DNA of 38,004 nt from Lachnospiraceae bacterium 3-1 (GCA_000403255.2 KE159577.1:10841-48844); one strand, 5' to 3'. Counted from the stretch's first letter, positions 14,857 to 24,064 are shown. Translations and numbers: made by a program. Notes: generated by a model from the sequence alone, not told the origin.

Positions 14857-15419
14857 CAAAATGTCCCGCCTCCTTCCTGCATCTCCTGCATGATAAATAA
14901 CAGCCTCGCCGTTTTCCCGCTTTCCAGCGTTACCTTATGCTTGGAATCCCATGCGGCGCTGTACTGGTAGAAGCCTTCCTTCTTTGCCGGAGTCCCGTTC
15001 TTCGTGCATTCCCGTGTGGTGGCAAGCAGCGCGATATCATCCTCCGCTTTCACTGCTTCCGAGAACACCGCCCTCTGTCCGCCCACGCCCTGGGCAAGCC
15101 GCACCGTCCCTGCCGCCATATCGGATTTCGGATAGATGTGGATGTCTAACGGAGCGGAGGTTTTTCCCATGTTGAAAAGAACCACCGTTTCCTCCGAGTG
15201 CACCACACCGTTGAACCACACGGGAGCATTTCCCGATTTTTTCAGACAGGTTTCCGTGTGCGGAGCATAGCCGCTTAACGCAGAGCCTTCCTGAAGCTGG
15301 AGGTCGGTAAACCAGATGCGCCCGGAGCAGTCGGCAATGGTGGGAATCACCGTCACGCTCACGATGCGCATATCCTTTTTCTTATTGACTACTTCCGCAA
15401 GCCTGACAAACTCAGCCAT
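14856..15419 (-). CDS. Phage tail/baseplate protein, unknown function
   Basis: A 187-residue protein between two tail genes. Its N-terminal part (SVTVIPTIADCSGRIWFTDL, QLQEGSALSGYAPHTE) matches the pattern of the neighbouring 66-residue protein, so the two share a module. The remainder (about 65-187) is beta-rich with no known motif. It starts 8 bases inside the previous gene and ends by TGATG overlap with the GH18 gene. Position points to a baseplate or fibre role. Confidence 0.65.
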   Translation of the reverse strand: MAEFVRLAEVVNKKKDMRIVSVTVIPTIADCSGRIWFTDLQLQEGSALSGYAPHTETCLKKSGNAPVWFNGVVHSEETVVLFNMGKTSAPLDIHIYPKSDMAAGTVRLAQGVGGQRAVFSEAVKAEDDIALLATTRECTKNGTPAKKEGFYQYSAAWDSKHKVTLESGKTARLLFIMQEMQEGGGTF

Positions 15420-15612
15420 CCAGCGTCCACCTCAGTTCCGAAGGATGCCCCACCCATCCCATTGCCACCGGCCCGCCCTGCAGGAGGATGTCCGTGATGT
15501 AGAATTCACCCGTGCAGTCCGTGATGCAGACGCGGACGGTGACGGATTTCAGCCTCTCCGATGAGAAGTTTTCCGGAGTGATTTTCGCTATTGTCCTTGA
15601 AAAATATGCCAT
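15412..15612 (-). CDS. Small phage tail protein, unknown function
   Basis: A 66-residue protein starting at ATG after GGGAGGTC. The segment SVTVRVCITDCTGEFYITDI and LLQGGPVAMGWVGHPSEL is the same module as at the N-terminus of the next protein: a V-rich strand, DC-G, TD-LQ-G and G-HPSE. It sits between the tail endopeptidase-like protein and its longer relative and overlaps the latter by 8 bases. A structural role in the tail tip is likely from position only. Confidence 0.65.
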   Translation of the reverse strand: MAYFSRTIAKITPENFSSERLKSVTVRVCITDCTGEFYITDILLQGGPVAMGWVGHPSELRWTLDG

Positions 15613-15624
15613 GCTGACCTCCCA

Positions 15625-18153
15625 TCAATACAGGTCGATAAACCTTGACTCCGTGCTGCCGTCCTCATATTCCAGCACAATCTCAATGCCGACCTGCGAG
15701 TTGCCGCTCAGTTTCTTTAAATTTTCAGACGCAATCTGCGCCGATATGGTGTAGCTGTCACGGTTGGCAGGATACACTGTCTGCGACAGGCTCTTGGTCA
15801 TCCCCGCCACGCCCTCCGCCTTAAAAGAGGCTGTGCCGCTCGCCCCGTTTTCCCCGTCCGCCTCGAAGCCGGAAGACACCCAATAAGCAAGCCCGTCATC
15901 GGCACGGGAATTTCTAAGGAGGTTGAACGGCACAAGCTCCGCAATGTCCTCGCTGGACACCACGCTGACGCCCTCCAGGGAATCGGCGGCATTGTCCCAC
16001 TTGCTCGTGGAGCTGCCCAGGTTCTTAAGCACCGTGGAAAGCTCCAGCACCGTGTTCCACGGCTCCTGCAGGTTATATTCCCTCCGCACAATCCTTGTGG
16101 TGACTGAAAGCCCCAAATCCTTATCCTCCACCCGCACATAATCCCCAAGCTCCCACGCCTCATGCTCATACCCCGTCAGCACAGACAAATCCATGGCGTT
16201 CAGCACATAGGAAACGGTCGGCCTGCAGTAATCCGCAAGCCGCATCCTCGTAAACTCCAGCATCTGGTAAGGGTTCGTGAAAGCCGAACAGTCCAGGGAT
16301 GAGACACGGATTTCTTTGGAATAAGTGAAATCCTCCACATAAGGCTTCCCGCCATTGATGCTGGCAAAAGTCATGCCGTCCGCGCCGACGGCATACAGCC
16401 TCGTGACAAGCCCCATGGTGTCCACCGTCCGCTCAATGTCCTTCATGTTCTTCCCATACATGAACAGCGCGCCGCTGTCCTTCCCATTCAGAATCAGGAG
16501 ATGCACCAGCCGGTTCGGGCAGTCAAAGACCAGGTCGCCGCCATGCAGGTCCGCCACGTTGCGCAGGATGGAGAGCGCGTTTTTCTCCGTGGAGGTCCAT
16601 GTGCGTTTCGTGGTGACCGTGACCGTGCCGACACTCCATTCCGTGCCAGAAAGGGCATAGGCCATGGCAGCATCCGCCGTCTCTGCGTCAAAGGCTTTCT
16701 CCTCCTTCCGGACAGAAAATGCAAGGTTGTAGAACTCCGCCTCGGCGTACACCTCCGTCACGGCGTTTCCGGAGGCATCCTTGCTGTCCGTGACCGTGCG
16801 GATGGTGTACACGTCATCCACAATCTGGATTTTCTTCTCGTTGTCGATATACTTCCGCTTGTAATCGCTGAATGGTATGGAAAATGTCAGCGTATCCTCG
16901 CCGTTGACCTCGCCCGTCACGATGATGCCGTAGGCGTTTTCCAGCACCGCCTCCCATGCACCGTTTGAGTCCAGCACCACCGGGCGGGCATAGCCGATTT
17001 TCTCGTAAGGGGACTTCGGTATGTCATAAATCTGGATGTCCGTCAGTTTCGGTGTCCTCGCCATGTCCGCTGTCGTGAGCGTAACAAGGAAACGGATGTA
17101 TGCACGGGCAGGGGACGGCATCTTCCCGTCCGCACCCACCGCCGCCCAATCGCTCCAGCTAATGAGGTCGCTGCTCGTGGATGTCTCCACAAGGGCAATG
17201 TCCGTCACGCCGGGGACGCATTCGCTTGAAACAGACACTTTGCCCGCGCCGGAAAGACCGTATTCCACGGCACGGGTATACAGCACGCCGCTTTCCGGGT
17301 ATGCACCGTTACTCCCCTTCCGCAGTGTCACGCCATCCGGAATAGAGAGGGCATCCACCGATCCCGCAGTATCGCCGCCGTTGGCAAAAATTGTGGCACG
17401 GAAATAATCCGCCAAGTCCTCTGCCGTAAGCTGTGAATCACAGTCTAAAAACCAGTCGTCAAATCCGCCCGCAAACCAGTAGGAGCCAGCGTGCATCCCC
17501 ATGATAAGGTCTGCCGTGCAGGAGCGGTTAAGCTCGCCCGTAAAGGACAGGGCTGCAGAAATCCACACCGCCCCGCTTTCCCGGTCTCCTATGACATACT
17601 GTGCCTTTTTATTGTCCGGCTCGATCACGCAGGCAATGAAGTACCACCCGTTGTTCACAAAGGAAAAAGGCGGCGTCACCGACTCATCCAGTATCAGGGA
17701 GCCTGCGGAATTATACAGCATGATCCTCGGCTTTCCCCGGATGAGGGAAAGGTAAAAAATCGGCTGCCCCGGCCCCTGCCTCGTGTTAAAAATCGGCGTG
17801 TAGGTGTTGCCCACCGAATAAGTGGTGGGGTTCATCCAGCCACCCACAATGATCCGCTCCCCAAGGCTCTGGAAGATGGAGCCGTCATTCGTCACCTTCA
17901 GATAGGTTTTCTCCGAGGCGGGGTTTGTGATGTTCATGCGGAAATGCCGCCCCTTCTGCCCGTTACGGAAGCCGGCGCTCGTACCCGACCAGCCGGAAAC
18001 AAACATCTTCCTGCCTTTCCCGGAGGAATCAGCGAGCATGGTGTCCGCATCCGGGGCATTCTCATTAAAGCGCCATAATCCGTCTTTCGCATATTCCACC
18101 GGGAACTCCCCCGTGAAATCTGTCTGTCTGTTCAGGACTGCCTGCAATCCCAT
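15625..18153 (-). CDS. Phage minor structural (tail tip/tail-associated) protein with LamG-like domain
   Basis: The 842-residue product begins with a concanavalin/LamG-like domain at about residues 20-265 (YAKDGLWRFNENAPDADTML, GGWMNPTTYSVGNTYTPIFN, WFAGGFDDWFLDC). The central part (about 385-720) resembles prophage tail endopeptidase (Prophage_tail) proteins: ENAYGIIVTGEVNGEDTLTF, IVDDVYTIRTV and the EAWELGDYVRVED segment. The C-terminus (about 750-842) is a jelly-roll-like beta domain ending YEDGSTESRFIDLY. Such proteins form the hub or tip below the distal tail protein and bind the host surface. ATG follows GGAGGTG. It lies 6 bases after the Dit gene, as usual. Confidence 0.85.
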   Translation of the reverse strand: MGLQAVLNRQTDFTGEFPVEYAKDGLWRFNENAPDADTMLADSSGKGRKMFVSGWSGTSAGFRNGQKGRHFRMNITNPASEKTYLKVTNDGSIFQSLGERIIVGGWMNPTTYSVGNTYTPIFNTRQGPGQPIFYLSLIRGKPRIMLYNSAGSLILDESVTPPFSFVNNGWYFIACVIEPDNKKAQYVIGDRESGAVWISAALSFTGELNRSCTADLIMGMHAGSYWFAGGFDDWFLDCDSQLTAEDLADYFRATIFANGGDTAGSVDALSIPDGVTLRKGSNGAYPESGVLYTRAVEYGLSGAGKVSVSSECVPGVTDIALVETSTSSDLISWSDWAAVGADGKMPSPARAYIRFLVTLTTADMARTPKLTDIQIYDIPKSPYEKIGYARPVVLDSNGAWEAVLENAYGIIVTGEVNGEDTLTFSIPFSDYKRKYIDNEKKIQIVDDVYTIRTVTDSKDASGNAVTEVYAEAEFYNLAFSVRKEEKAFDAETADAAMAYALSGTEWSVGTVTVTTKRTWTSTEKNALSILRNVADLHGGDLVFDCPNRLVHLLILNGKDSGALFMYGKNMKDIERTVDTMGLVTRLYAVGADGMTFASINGGKPYVEDFTYSKEIRVSSLDCSAFTNPYQMLEFTRMRLADYCRPTVSYVLNAMDLSVLTGYEHEAWELGDYVRVEDKDLGLSVTTRIVRREYNLQEPWNTVLELSTVLKNLGSSTSKWDNAADSLEGVSVVSSEDIAELVPFNLLRNSRADDGLAYWVSSGFEADGENGASGTASFKAEGVAGMTKSLSQTVYPANRDSYTISAQIASENLKKLSGNSQVGIEIVLEYEDGSTESRFIDLY

Positions 18154-18159
18154 AAAAAA

Positions 18160-18936
18160 TCACCTCCACCGGCTCTTTGCCTGTATTTCAAGTTCCTCAA
18201 ATGCGGCGTTCGATACCGCCACCTCCACCGTGTTCAGCCCCGCCCCAAGCGTTGGGAAGTTCAACTCGCCGATATACGGCAGGGCGTTGCGGAGCGTGTT
18301 CCCCTCCGCATCCTCCACCCATGCCGTCATTTTCGCTGTATCGATTACCAGCGTTTCCCCTTCCGAGAGCGTGGCGTTTGCTATTTTCAGCTCCGCCCCG
18401 TTTGTGGTGATGCTGATGTATCTGCCCGCCCCGGAAGCCAGGACGCCTTTCAGCCGGTAGACAGGGTTGGAGTATAAGTTCCCAAGCCTCCGCCTCACCG
18501 TATGGCTTCCCGCTTCCGTAATGGTGAAAATTTCATCCTCCGCAGCGTAGCCGAAAGGGTCCGGGCAGAAAAAGGCAAGGTCAAAGGCCGCCGCCAGCCG
18601 CACCACCCGTTCAAAGGTGACGCCGCTCTGGAGCCTTGCGTAATACACCCGCCCCGGCTCCGTGTCCAGTTTCAGCTCGCACACGCCTTTGTCCGGACTC
18701 AGCCAGCTTACAATCTCATCCTTGCATTGGAGCAGTTCTGCCATTGTCCGCCTGGGAGGGATGAAGCAGGATATCTCTATCACCCGCTCGGAAAGGGACG
18801 CGCCAAGGTCAATCAGGCCGTCCCTGCCCGCCATGGAAATGGTGCGGTTTTTCAGTTCCGGCACACGGTTCTCCGTTGTCATACGGCTTGCAATCCCCAT
18901 GCTCTTTGATGTGACGCCGTCAAATGAAAATCCCAT
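18160..18936 (-). CDS. Distal tail protein (Dit, siphovirus tail component)
   Basis: A 258-residue protein with the N-terminal features of the Sipho_tail family: MGFSFDGVTSKSMGI, then the VPELKNRTISMAGRDG loop and ERVIEISCFIPP. The C-terminal half is a galectin-like beta domain ending with LNTVEVAVSNAAFEELEI. It forms the hexameric ring joining the tail tube to the tip. Its place between the tape measure gene and the tail hub gene is the canonical one. Confidence 0.88.
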   Translation of the reverse strand: MGFSFDGVTSKSMGIASRMTTENRVPELKNRTISMAGRDGLIDLGASLSERVIEISCFIPPRRTMAELLQCKDEIVSWLSPDKGVCELKLDTEPGRVYYARLQSGVTFERVVRLAAAFDLAFFCPDPFGYAAEDEIFTITEAGSHTVRRRLGNLYSNPVYRLKGVLASGAGRYISITTNGAELKIANATLSEGETLVIDTAKMTAWVEDAEGNTLRNALPYIGELNFPTLGAGLNTVEVAVSNAAFEELEIQAKSRWR

Positions 18937-18951
18937 CCATGCATCCCTCCT

Positions 18952-21790
18952 TTACGAATAGCCGTTTGCCCGCCGCCCCTGTTGGAGCTGCCGGTAAAGC
19001 TGCTGTGAGATTTTGCGGATGTCCTCCTCGCTCCTCACGTTCATTTCCTTCACCTCGATCAGCGGGCCGTTTATGGAGCCGCCCTGTGGGGAGTCTCCAG
19101 TTCCATCCCCGGATACAGAAATCTCTTGCACGGCTGCGGAAGGATTCAGGATCATGTCTGCCGCTACGCCGTCCATTGCCCTTGCCACCATGCTCTTGCT
19201 GTCCTCGATGCCCTTTGCAAGCCCCTTCATGAAGTCCGGCATCCAGCTCTCGTAATCGGTCAGCGGCCCTTCGTCCGGCACGGAGAAATGCAGGAAAGAT
19301 TTTATTTTATTCGCCACGCTGCTCACGGCATCGCCCACGGCTCCGATACAGCTTTTGATTCCGTTCACGATGCCCATGATCATGTCTTTGCCCCACTGCA
19401 GGGCTTTGGACGGAAGGCTCGTAATAAAACTGATGGCGTTATTGAAACCGTTCTTTATCACAGATACAATATTGCCCATCGTGCTGCTGATGGAGGACTT
19501 GATGTTATTGAACACTGTAGAAACCGTATTTTTAATCCCATTGACCACGGTGCTGACCGTGGTCTTTATCCCGTTCCAAACGGTGGAAATCACATTCTTT
19601 ATGGCATTTACCACAGTCGTAACGGCGGTTTTGATTCCGTTCCATACCGTAGTGATGACCGTCTTTATCGCATTCAGGACGGTCGTGACTGTATTTTTGA
19701 TGGCGTTCCATGCCGTGGTGATAAAGGTCTGGATTGCCGTCACCACCGTGGTGACCACAGTCTTTATCCCGTTCCATACGGTCGTGAACACCGTCTTTAT
19801 TGCATTCAGCACCGTTGTGATGATGGTCTTGTAAATATTGAAATAGGTGGTGATGATGGTCCTAATCACTTCCACCACTGTGCTGAAGATGGTCTTTATC
19901 CCTTCCCACAGCCCGGAAAAGAAATCCTTGATCCCGTTCCAAACTGCCTGTGCTGTGGAAGATATGGCTTCCCATGCCGCCGAAAAGAAGTTTTTGATCG
20001 CCTCCCATACGGCAATGGCAACCTCCTTCACATTCTCCCAGAGGTTGATCCAGAACTGCCGGAAGTCCTCATTTGTGTTCCACAGATAAATAAATGCCGC
20101 CACCAGCGCCGTAATCGCTGCGATAATGAGGAATATGGGATTGGCAAGCATGGTGGTGTTTAAGGCGGCAAAAGCGGTCTTTACCGTATTGATGACTCCC
20201 GCCACCTTCGGAACAATCGTCATGATTGTGCCGACCGCAGACACCACTTTTCCGATGACAATCAGCACCGGCCCCAGAGCCGCCGCAAGGAGCGCGATGG
20301 TACCCACCCACCTTCTTCGTCCCTTCGTCCATGCCGTTCAGCCAGTCCACGAACTTCTGCACCCATCCAACGATGGTCTTTATCGCGGGCAGCAGAAGCT
20401 CCCCGAAAGAAATCGCCAGCCCCTCCAGGGCTGACTTTAAAATGGTGAGCTGCCCCTGCAGGTTGTCAAGCTGTGTGTCCGCCATCTGCTGCGCTGCGCC
20501 GCCGCTGTCAACGATGGACTGCTGCAGCTCATCCCATGTGGTCCCGGTGTTTGCAAGCAGGGCGTTCACGGAGGACAGGTCGGTCTTGTTGAAGATCTGC
20601 CCGATGATGTTGGACTTCTCCGCCGCCGTCATGCCGTCCATGCTCGTGTTCAGGTCGCCCAAGATGTCGTTGAGGGAGCGCATATTCCCTTCGGAATCGT
20701 AGACATCCAGCCCAAGCTGCTCCATGCAGGCGGCCGCCTTGTCGGTCGGGTTCTGCAATGACAGGATGACGTTCCTTAAGTGTGTGCCACCCTCCGCACC
20801 CTTGATGCCGTTGTTGGCGAGGATGCCGAGGGCCGTGTTCAGCTCCGCCGTGCCGCCTTTCACGGTCTTTGCGGTCGCGCCGATGGTAAGGATGCCCTCG
20901 CCAAGCTGTGCCACGGAGGTGTTGGTGGTGGAGGCAGTTTTCGCCATCTGATCCACCATCGTCCCTGCCTCATCCACACCCATGCCCAGGGCGGACATGG
21001 CGTCCGTCACCATGTCCGATGCCGCCGCAAGGTCAATCCCGCCCGCCGCCGCAAGGTTCAGGACGGTGGGGAGCGTATCGCACATTTGCTGCGTGTCATA
21101 ACCGACAAGGGCAAGATAATTCAGAGCCTCCGCACACTCCGAAGCGGAAAAAGCTGTCTCGCTTCCCATCTTCTTTGCCAGCGCGGAAAGCGTATCCATC
21201 GTGTTGACGCTCTCCCCGTTGACCGTGGACATGGCATCCTTCGTGATTCCCATGGTCGCCTGCACCTGCGACATGGAAGATTCAAAGTTTGCCGCCGTGC
21301 TGACTGCCGCTGTGCCGAGGGCGGTCACGCCCGCCGTGACAGGGAGCAGCTTCTGCCCGGCGGAGGAAATGTTGTCCCCCACAGTCTTCAGCTTTTCCCC
21401 CGTGGCGGAGATTTTCTGCAACGCCACAGCAGACTGCCCGGCCTGCCGCTCCAGGTCACGCAGGTTGTTTTCCGTTTCGATGATTTCCCTCTGGAGGGCA
21501 TCGTACTGGTCCTGCGAGATTTCCCCGTTGGCAAGAGCCGTGTTTGCCTGCTCCGCAGCGGTTTTTAAGGTTTCCAGCTTTTCCTTCGTACCTGCCACCG
21601 CCTCACCCAAAAGCCGGTGCTTCTGTGCCAGCAGCTCCGTGTTGCCGGGGTCTAATTTTAAGAGCTTCTCCACATCACGGAGCTGCGACTGCGTATCCCG
21701 GATGGAAGAATTGACGCCTTTTAAAGCAGTCTGTAGCTTGGTGGTATCCCCGCCGATCTCAACAGTGATACCCTTGATTCTGTTCGCCAC
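18952..21790 (-). pseudogene. Tape measure protein, disrupted by a 4-bp duplication
   Basis: The 5' part reads MANRIKGITVEIGGDTTKLQ (GTG start at 21790, the usual N-terminus of these proteins), a coiled coil and a TMP core (FEDGSM-type region near TAANFESSMSQVQATMG). The frame then changes at 20302-20312. In frame 1, GMDEGTKKVGG is followed by unrelated sequence ending at 20069; frame 2 picks up at VGTIALLAAALGPVLIVIGK and runs to 18952. The junction on the minus strand is TGGGTGGGT, so removing one 4-base unit gives KKVGTIALL and a single 944-residue protein. The product sets tail length and is ejected with DNA. Either the prophage is defective or this is a sequence error. Confidence 0.85.
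19485..19875 (-). repeat. 33-bp tandem repeats in the tape measure gene
   Basis: At least nine successive 11-residue units follow the pattern TTVWNGIKTVV, TTVVTAIQTFI, TTAWNAIKNTV and so on, with aromatic residues recurring about every 22 residues. Such heptad-like 11-residue repeats build the long helical rod of tape measure proteins, and gain or loss of units would change tail length. Confidence 0.8.
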
Positions 21791-21842
21791 GGCGGACACC
21801 CCTTCCTGTTAAAATGCAAAAATATGCCCAGGGGGACGCCGC

Positions 21843-22010
21843 CTAAAAGCGGTCGAAATCCTCCTGGGTGGCGATTTCCTTATAGCCCTTGTATTCGTCG
21901 TTCCTGCTCTCCGCGAACATATCGTTGACCATGCCAATTGTAAGCAGGTCAAGGTCACGGATGGAAAGCCCAAGCTGCACACATCGGAGCAGGAACAGCG
22001 GCGTGGTCAT
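21843..22010 (-). CDS. Tail assembly chaperone, frameshift extension (T part)
   Basis: The -1 frame after the slip site stays open from 22031 to the stop at 21843 and reads LRPTDREMTTPLFLLRCVQL, then IRDLDLLTIGMVNDMF and ending EIATQEDFDRF. This is the typical C-terminal extension of siphovirus gpGT-type chaperones (RDLDLLT, GMVNDMF and the FDRF end). Internal ATG 22010 would give only 55 residues with no good ribosome site, so it is most likely made only as a fusion: 118 residues of the upstream protein plus 62 here. The fusion binds the tape measure protein and recruits tail tube subunits. Too short to stand out as a gene on its own. Confidence 0.85.
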   Translation of the reverse strand: MTTPLFLLRCVQLGLSIRDLDLLTIGMVNDMFAESRNDEYKGYKEIATQEDFDRF

Positions 22011-22384
22011 TTCCCGGTCAGTTGGGCGAAGTTTTTTTTAGACTGGACATCCGTCTGCACGTTCAGCCCCCATAGCTGTATCAGCTTCGGAAGCACCTGG
22101 TAGATAGAAAAGGTATTGAATTCATCCAGCCATTCCTCCGGGCTGTCCGGGATGCCGGGGTCTGCGTGCTTCGCCATCACATAAGCGATGTTCTCAAACA
22201 TCTCCAGTGAAAATAAATCCAGGTTGGAGCTTTCCTCGTCCCCGTCACCAATGGACTTCTCAAGGGAACGCAGGTCTTTGTATATGTCCCGGTGGAACTT
22301 CATCCGGTAAATCCGCGGGATGGCTGCGGATGCCCTAAAAGGCACCTGCTTCCCGTCAATCTCGATATTCTGTTTCATGCTCAT
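22007..22384 (-). CDS. Tail assembly chaperone (G part)
   Basis: A 125-residue protein (MKQNIEIDGKQVPFRASAAI, PRIYRMKFHRDIYKDLRSLE) of the kind encoded between major tail and tape measure genes. IPRIYRMKFHRDI and the FENIAYVMAKHAD segment are recurrent in Gram-positive phage chaperones. Near its 3' end is a run of eight A in the phase A AAA AAC, a classic -1 slip site, so a fraction of ribosomes produce the longer fusion. The normal frame stops 24 bases further on. A second ATG at codon 3 is also possible as start. Confidence 0.85.
   Translation of the reverse strand: MSMKQNIEIDGKQVPFRASAAIPRIYRMKFHRDIYKDLRSLEKSIGDGDEESSNLDLFSLEMFENIAYVMAKHADPGIPDSPEEWLDEFNTFSIYQVLPKLIQLWGLNVQTDVQSKKNFAQLTGK
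22031..22037 (-). promoter_or_regulatory. Programmed -1 ribosomal frameshift site
   Basis: Minus-strand heptamer A AAA AAC (22037-22031) lies in the zero frame as TCT AAA AAA AAC TTC. It is the X XXY YYZ type. The frame reached by -1 slippage is open for 62 codons and encodes the expected chaperone extension. Confidence 0.85.
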
Positions 22385-22387
22385 AAA

Positions 22388-23014
22388 TTACACCTCCCCT
22401 TCCGTATCCGTGCCGCCTGTTTCCGTACCACCGCCGGAAGTGCCGCCCGTTGCCGCCTCCGGTAGGTACACGCTCTTATACCAGTTCTGGTACACTTCAT
22501 CCGTGGTGCCGTCCCCGGTCTTTGCCTTCACATAGCCGCTCGCCAGCGGGGCTGCCGTGATGGACAGCGTCTCGGTCTGCACCTCGATCTCGTCCTCGTT
22601 GGTCTGGGACTCAATGGTCGGGCGGGCTGCCGAGCAGTTGTACAGCACATGGCGGATTTTCCGCACATCGCCGTCAAACTCAAACAGCAGTGCGAAGTTC
22701 TCCGTCTCCGCATTGGCGTTCTCTAAAAGCACCTTGTTCTCATCCAGGGCTTCTTTCAGCACGTCGGTGCGGAAGCTCTCCGGCACCATGGCAAGCTCCA
22801 GGTCGCCCTCGTAGCCCATGTTGTTGCTGACCGTGTAATAGGCGTAGCCGTCCGCATAGAAATTGCTCGGCTCGCCGTTGGGATCCAGGGAAAGGGAAAC
22901 GGCGCCGGGCATCGCAACGGGCGTGCCAAAGGACACTGCCCCGTCCACACCCAGCGTCAGCAGCGCGTAATGCACGTTGCAGATATTGAATTTCACTTTA
23001 TTCTTCTTCGGCAT
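22388..23014 (-). CDS. Major tail protein
   Basis: The 208-residue product starts MPKKNKVKFNICNVHYALL, with GGAGGTGG upstream of ATG 23014, and has the features of the phi13-type major tail tube family: YTVSNNMGYEGDLELAMVPE and the acidic FALLFEFDGDVRKIRHVLYN segment. The end is a low-complexity Gly/Thr/Glu tail (GGTSGGGTETGGTDTEG), typical of an exposed terminus. Many copies form the tail tube. It is followed by the chaperone pair, the standard order. Confidence 0.88.
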   Translation of the reverse strand: MPKKNKVKFNICNVHYALLTLGVDGAVSFGTPVAMPGAVSLSLDPNGEPSNFYADGYAYYTVSNNMGYEGDLELAMVPESFRTDVLKEALDENKVLLENANAETENFALLFEFDGDVRKIRHVLYNCSAARPTIESQTNEDEIEVQTETLSITAAPLASGYVKAKTGDGTTDEVYQNWYKSVYLPEAATGGTSGGGTETGGTDTEGEV

Positions 23015-23336
23015 CGCAAACCACCTCCATATCGAATTGGTAGAGGACCTCGTACAGCTTCTCGCTGTCAATCCAGACCTCCGACTTGTTGTAGAAGATG
23101 CGCCGCTTATCCAGCGCATCCTCCAGTTTCTTTTCCACCGACAGGTCCTTGGTGCCGGTATATAATTCTATCTTCACGCCGCTCGCCTTGAAGTACACCA
23201 TGCCGTCAGCGGCGAAGTTGTCGCTCTGCGGCAGAAGGTAGCAGACAAACGGCGGCTCCGGTGACTCGCCCTCCGCAAAATGGTCATAGGCGAAGGGGAT
23301 GCCGATCTCTTTCAAAATGGCTATCAATGTTTCCAA
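22998..23336 (-). CDS. Tail terminator/completion-type protein
   Basis: A 112-residue protein (METLIAILKEIGIPFAYDHF, PPFVCYLLPQSDNFAADGMV, VKIELYTGTKDLSVEKKLED). It has the size and place of the neck proteins that cap the tail tube in HK97-like phages and resembles the DUF3168-like group in having a short alpha/beta fold with KIELYT. It overlaps the major tail gene by 17 bases. The family assignment is tentative, the neck or tail-completion role likely from gene order. Confidence 0.7.
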   Translation of the reverse strand: METLIAILKEIGIPFAYDHFAEGESPEPPFVCYLLPQSDNFAADGMVYFKASGVKIELYTGTKDLSVEKKLEDALDKRRIFYNKSEVWIDSEKLYEVLYQFDMEVVCDAEEE

Positions 23337-23339
23337 AGC

Positions 23340-23720
23340 CTATCCCTCCAATGCTTTCTGTATCTCTTTTTCAAGCTGCTCTATGCCGGCCTGCTCCGCC
23401 GCCGCGATATGCGGCTTTGCCGGGACGCGCCCGCCACCCCGCTTGGCGTGGCCATGTTCCAAAAGATGCGTCAGTTGGTAGCGGTTCCTGGAATGCACCG
23501 TCACCTCCAGCGAATTGGAGGTTTCCTTCGTGGTCTTCACCGCCCATGACTTTGCATACTTCCCGGTGTCCTTCGGCGCATTGGCTTCGATATCCTTCCG
23601 CACCGCTGTCCCGGCTTTCCTCACCGCCTTTTTCACATCCTCCGTGGCAAGGCCCGCATATTCTGTCAGCCCCTTCATGATCTCGTCTGCCATCCGGTCG
23701 ATAGATACGCCGTTCGCCAT
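23340..23720 (-). CDS. HK97 gp10-family tail/neck protein
   Basis: A 126-residue protein starting MANGVSIDRMADEIMKGL after a GAGGCGGTG site (the open frame extends to 23759). The segments VRKAGTAVRKDIEANAPKDT, GKYAKSWAVK and LTHLLEHGHAKRGGGRVPAK are the signature of HK97-gp10-like putative tail components: a basic amphipathic helix, the AP-DTG-LK turn and the LE-GH motif. It joins head and tail in the neck. Confidence 0.88.
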   Translation of the reverse strand: MANGVSIDRMADEIMKGLTEYAGLATEDVKKAVRKAGTAVRKDIEANAPKDTGKYAKSWAVKTTKETSNSLEVTVHSRNRYQLTHLLEHGHAKRGGGRVPAKPHIAAAEQAGIEQLEKEIQKALEG

Positions 23721-23722
23721 CG

Positions 23723-24064
23723 TCACCGCCTCGCTTTCCTGCACTTGAATTTGATGCATTTCTTTTTATAGTTCATGTGGTCAACGGCGAGGATGTCGTA
23801 AATTCCACCGTCAAACACCACACGGTATCCCGTGGAATCGACCGCCGCCGCTTTTTGGCACCAGCGGACCGTAAACGAAACCTCCGATTCATCCGCCACG
23901 GTTCCGACCACATCCGTTTCACTGGTCTGCTTTCCCGCCTCGCCACTGGCTGTGGCATGGCAGGAATAATAATCAGACCATGTGTTTTTGTGGTTGCCGA
24001 TGCCGTCCACCGCCACACCATTCTTCTGGAAGGTGATGCGGACATTCAAAAGGGAAACCTCCAT
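23723..24064 (-). CDS. Phage head closure / head-tail joining protein
   Basis: A 113-residue beta-rich protein (MEVSLLNVRITFQKNGVAVD, TWSDYYSCHATASGEAGK, FTVRWCQKAAAVDSTGYRVV, DGGIYDILAVDHMNYKKKCI). Its size, the strand-turn pattern with G-IYDI, and its place after the gp6-like connector fit the head-tail joining stopper family. Its ATG overlaps the connector gene stop by one base (start 24064, stop ends 24064). Confidence 0.8.
   Translation of the reverse strand: MEVSLLNVRITFQKNGVAVDGIGNHKNTWSDYYSCHATASGEAGKQTSETDVVGTVADESEVSFTVRWCQKAAAVDSTGYRVVFDGGIYDILAVDHMNYKKKCIKFKCRKARR

Noticed and set aside
14146-14970. A 274-codon plus-strand frame
   Set aside because: It is antisense to the GH18 domain and lacks a ribosome site and recognisable motifs.
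19126-20163. A 345-codon plus-strand frame rich in His, Asp and Arg
   Set aside because: It is antisense to the tandem repeats of the tape measure gene; its own repeats only mirror those units.
20302-20312. Programmed frameshift in the tape measure gene
   Set aside because: The site is a 4-base tandem duplication rather than a slippery heptamer, and known programmed shifts of tail genes occur in the chaperones, where one was found.
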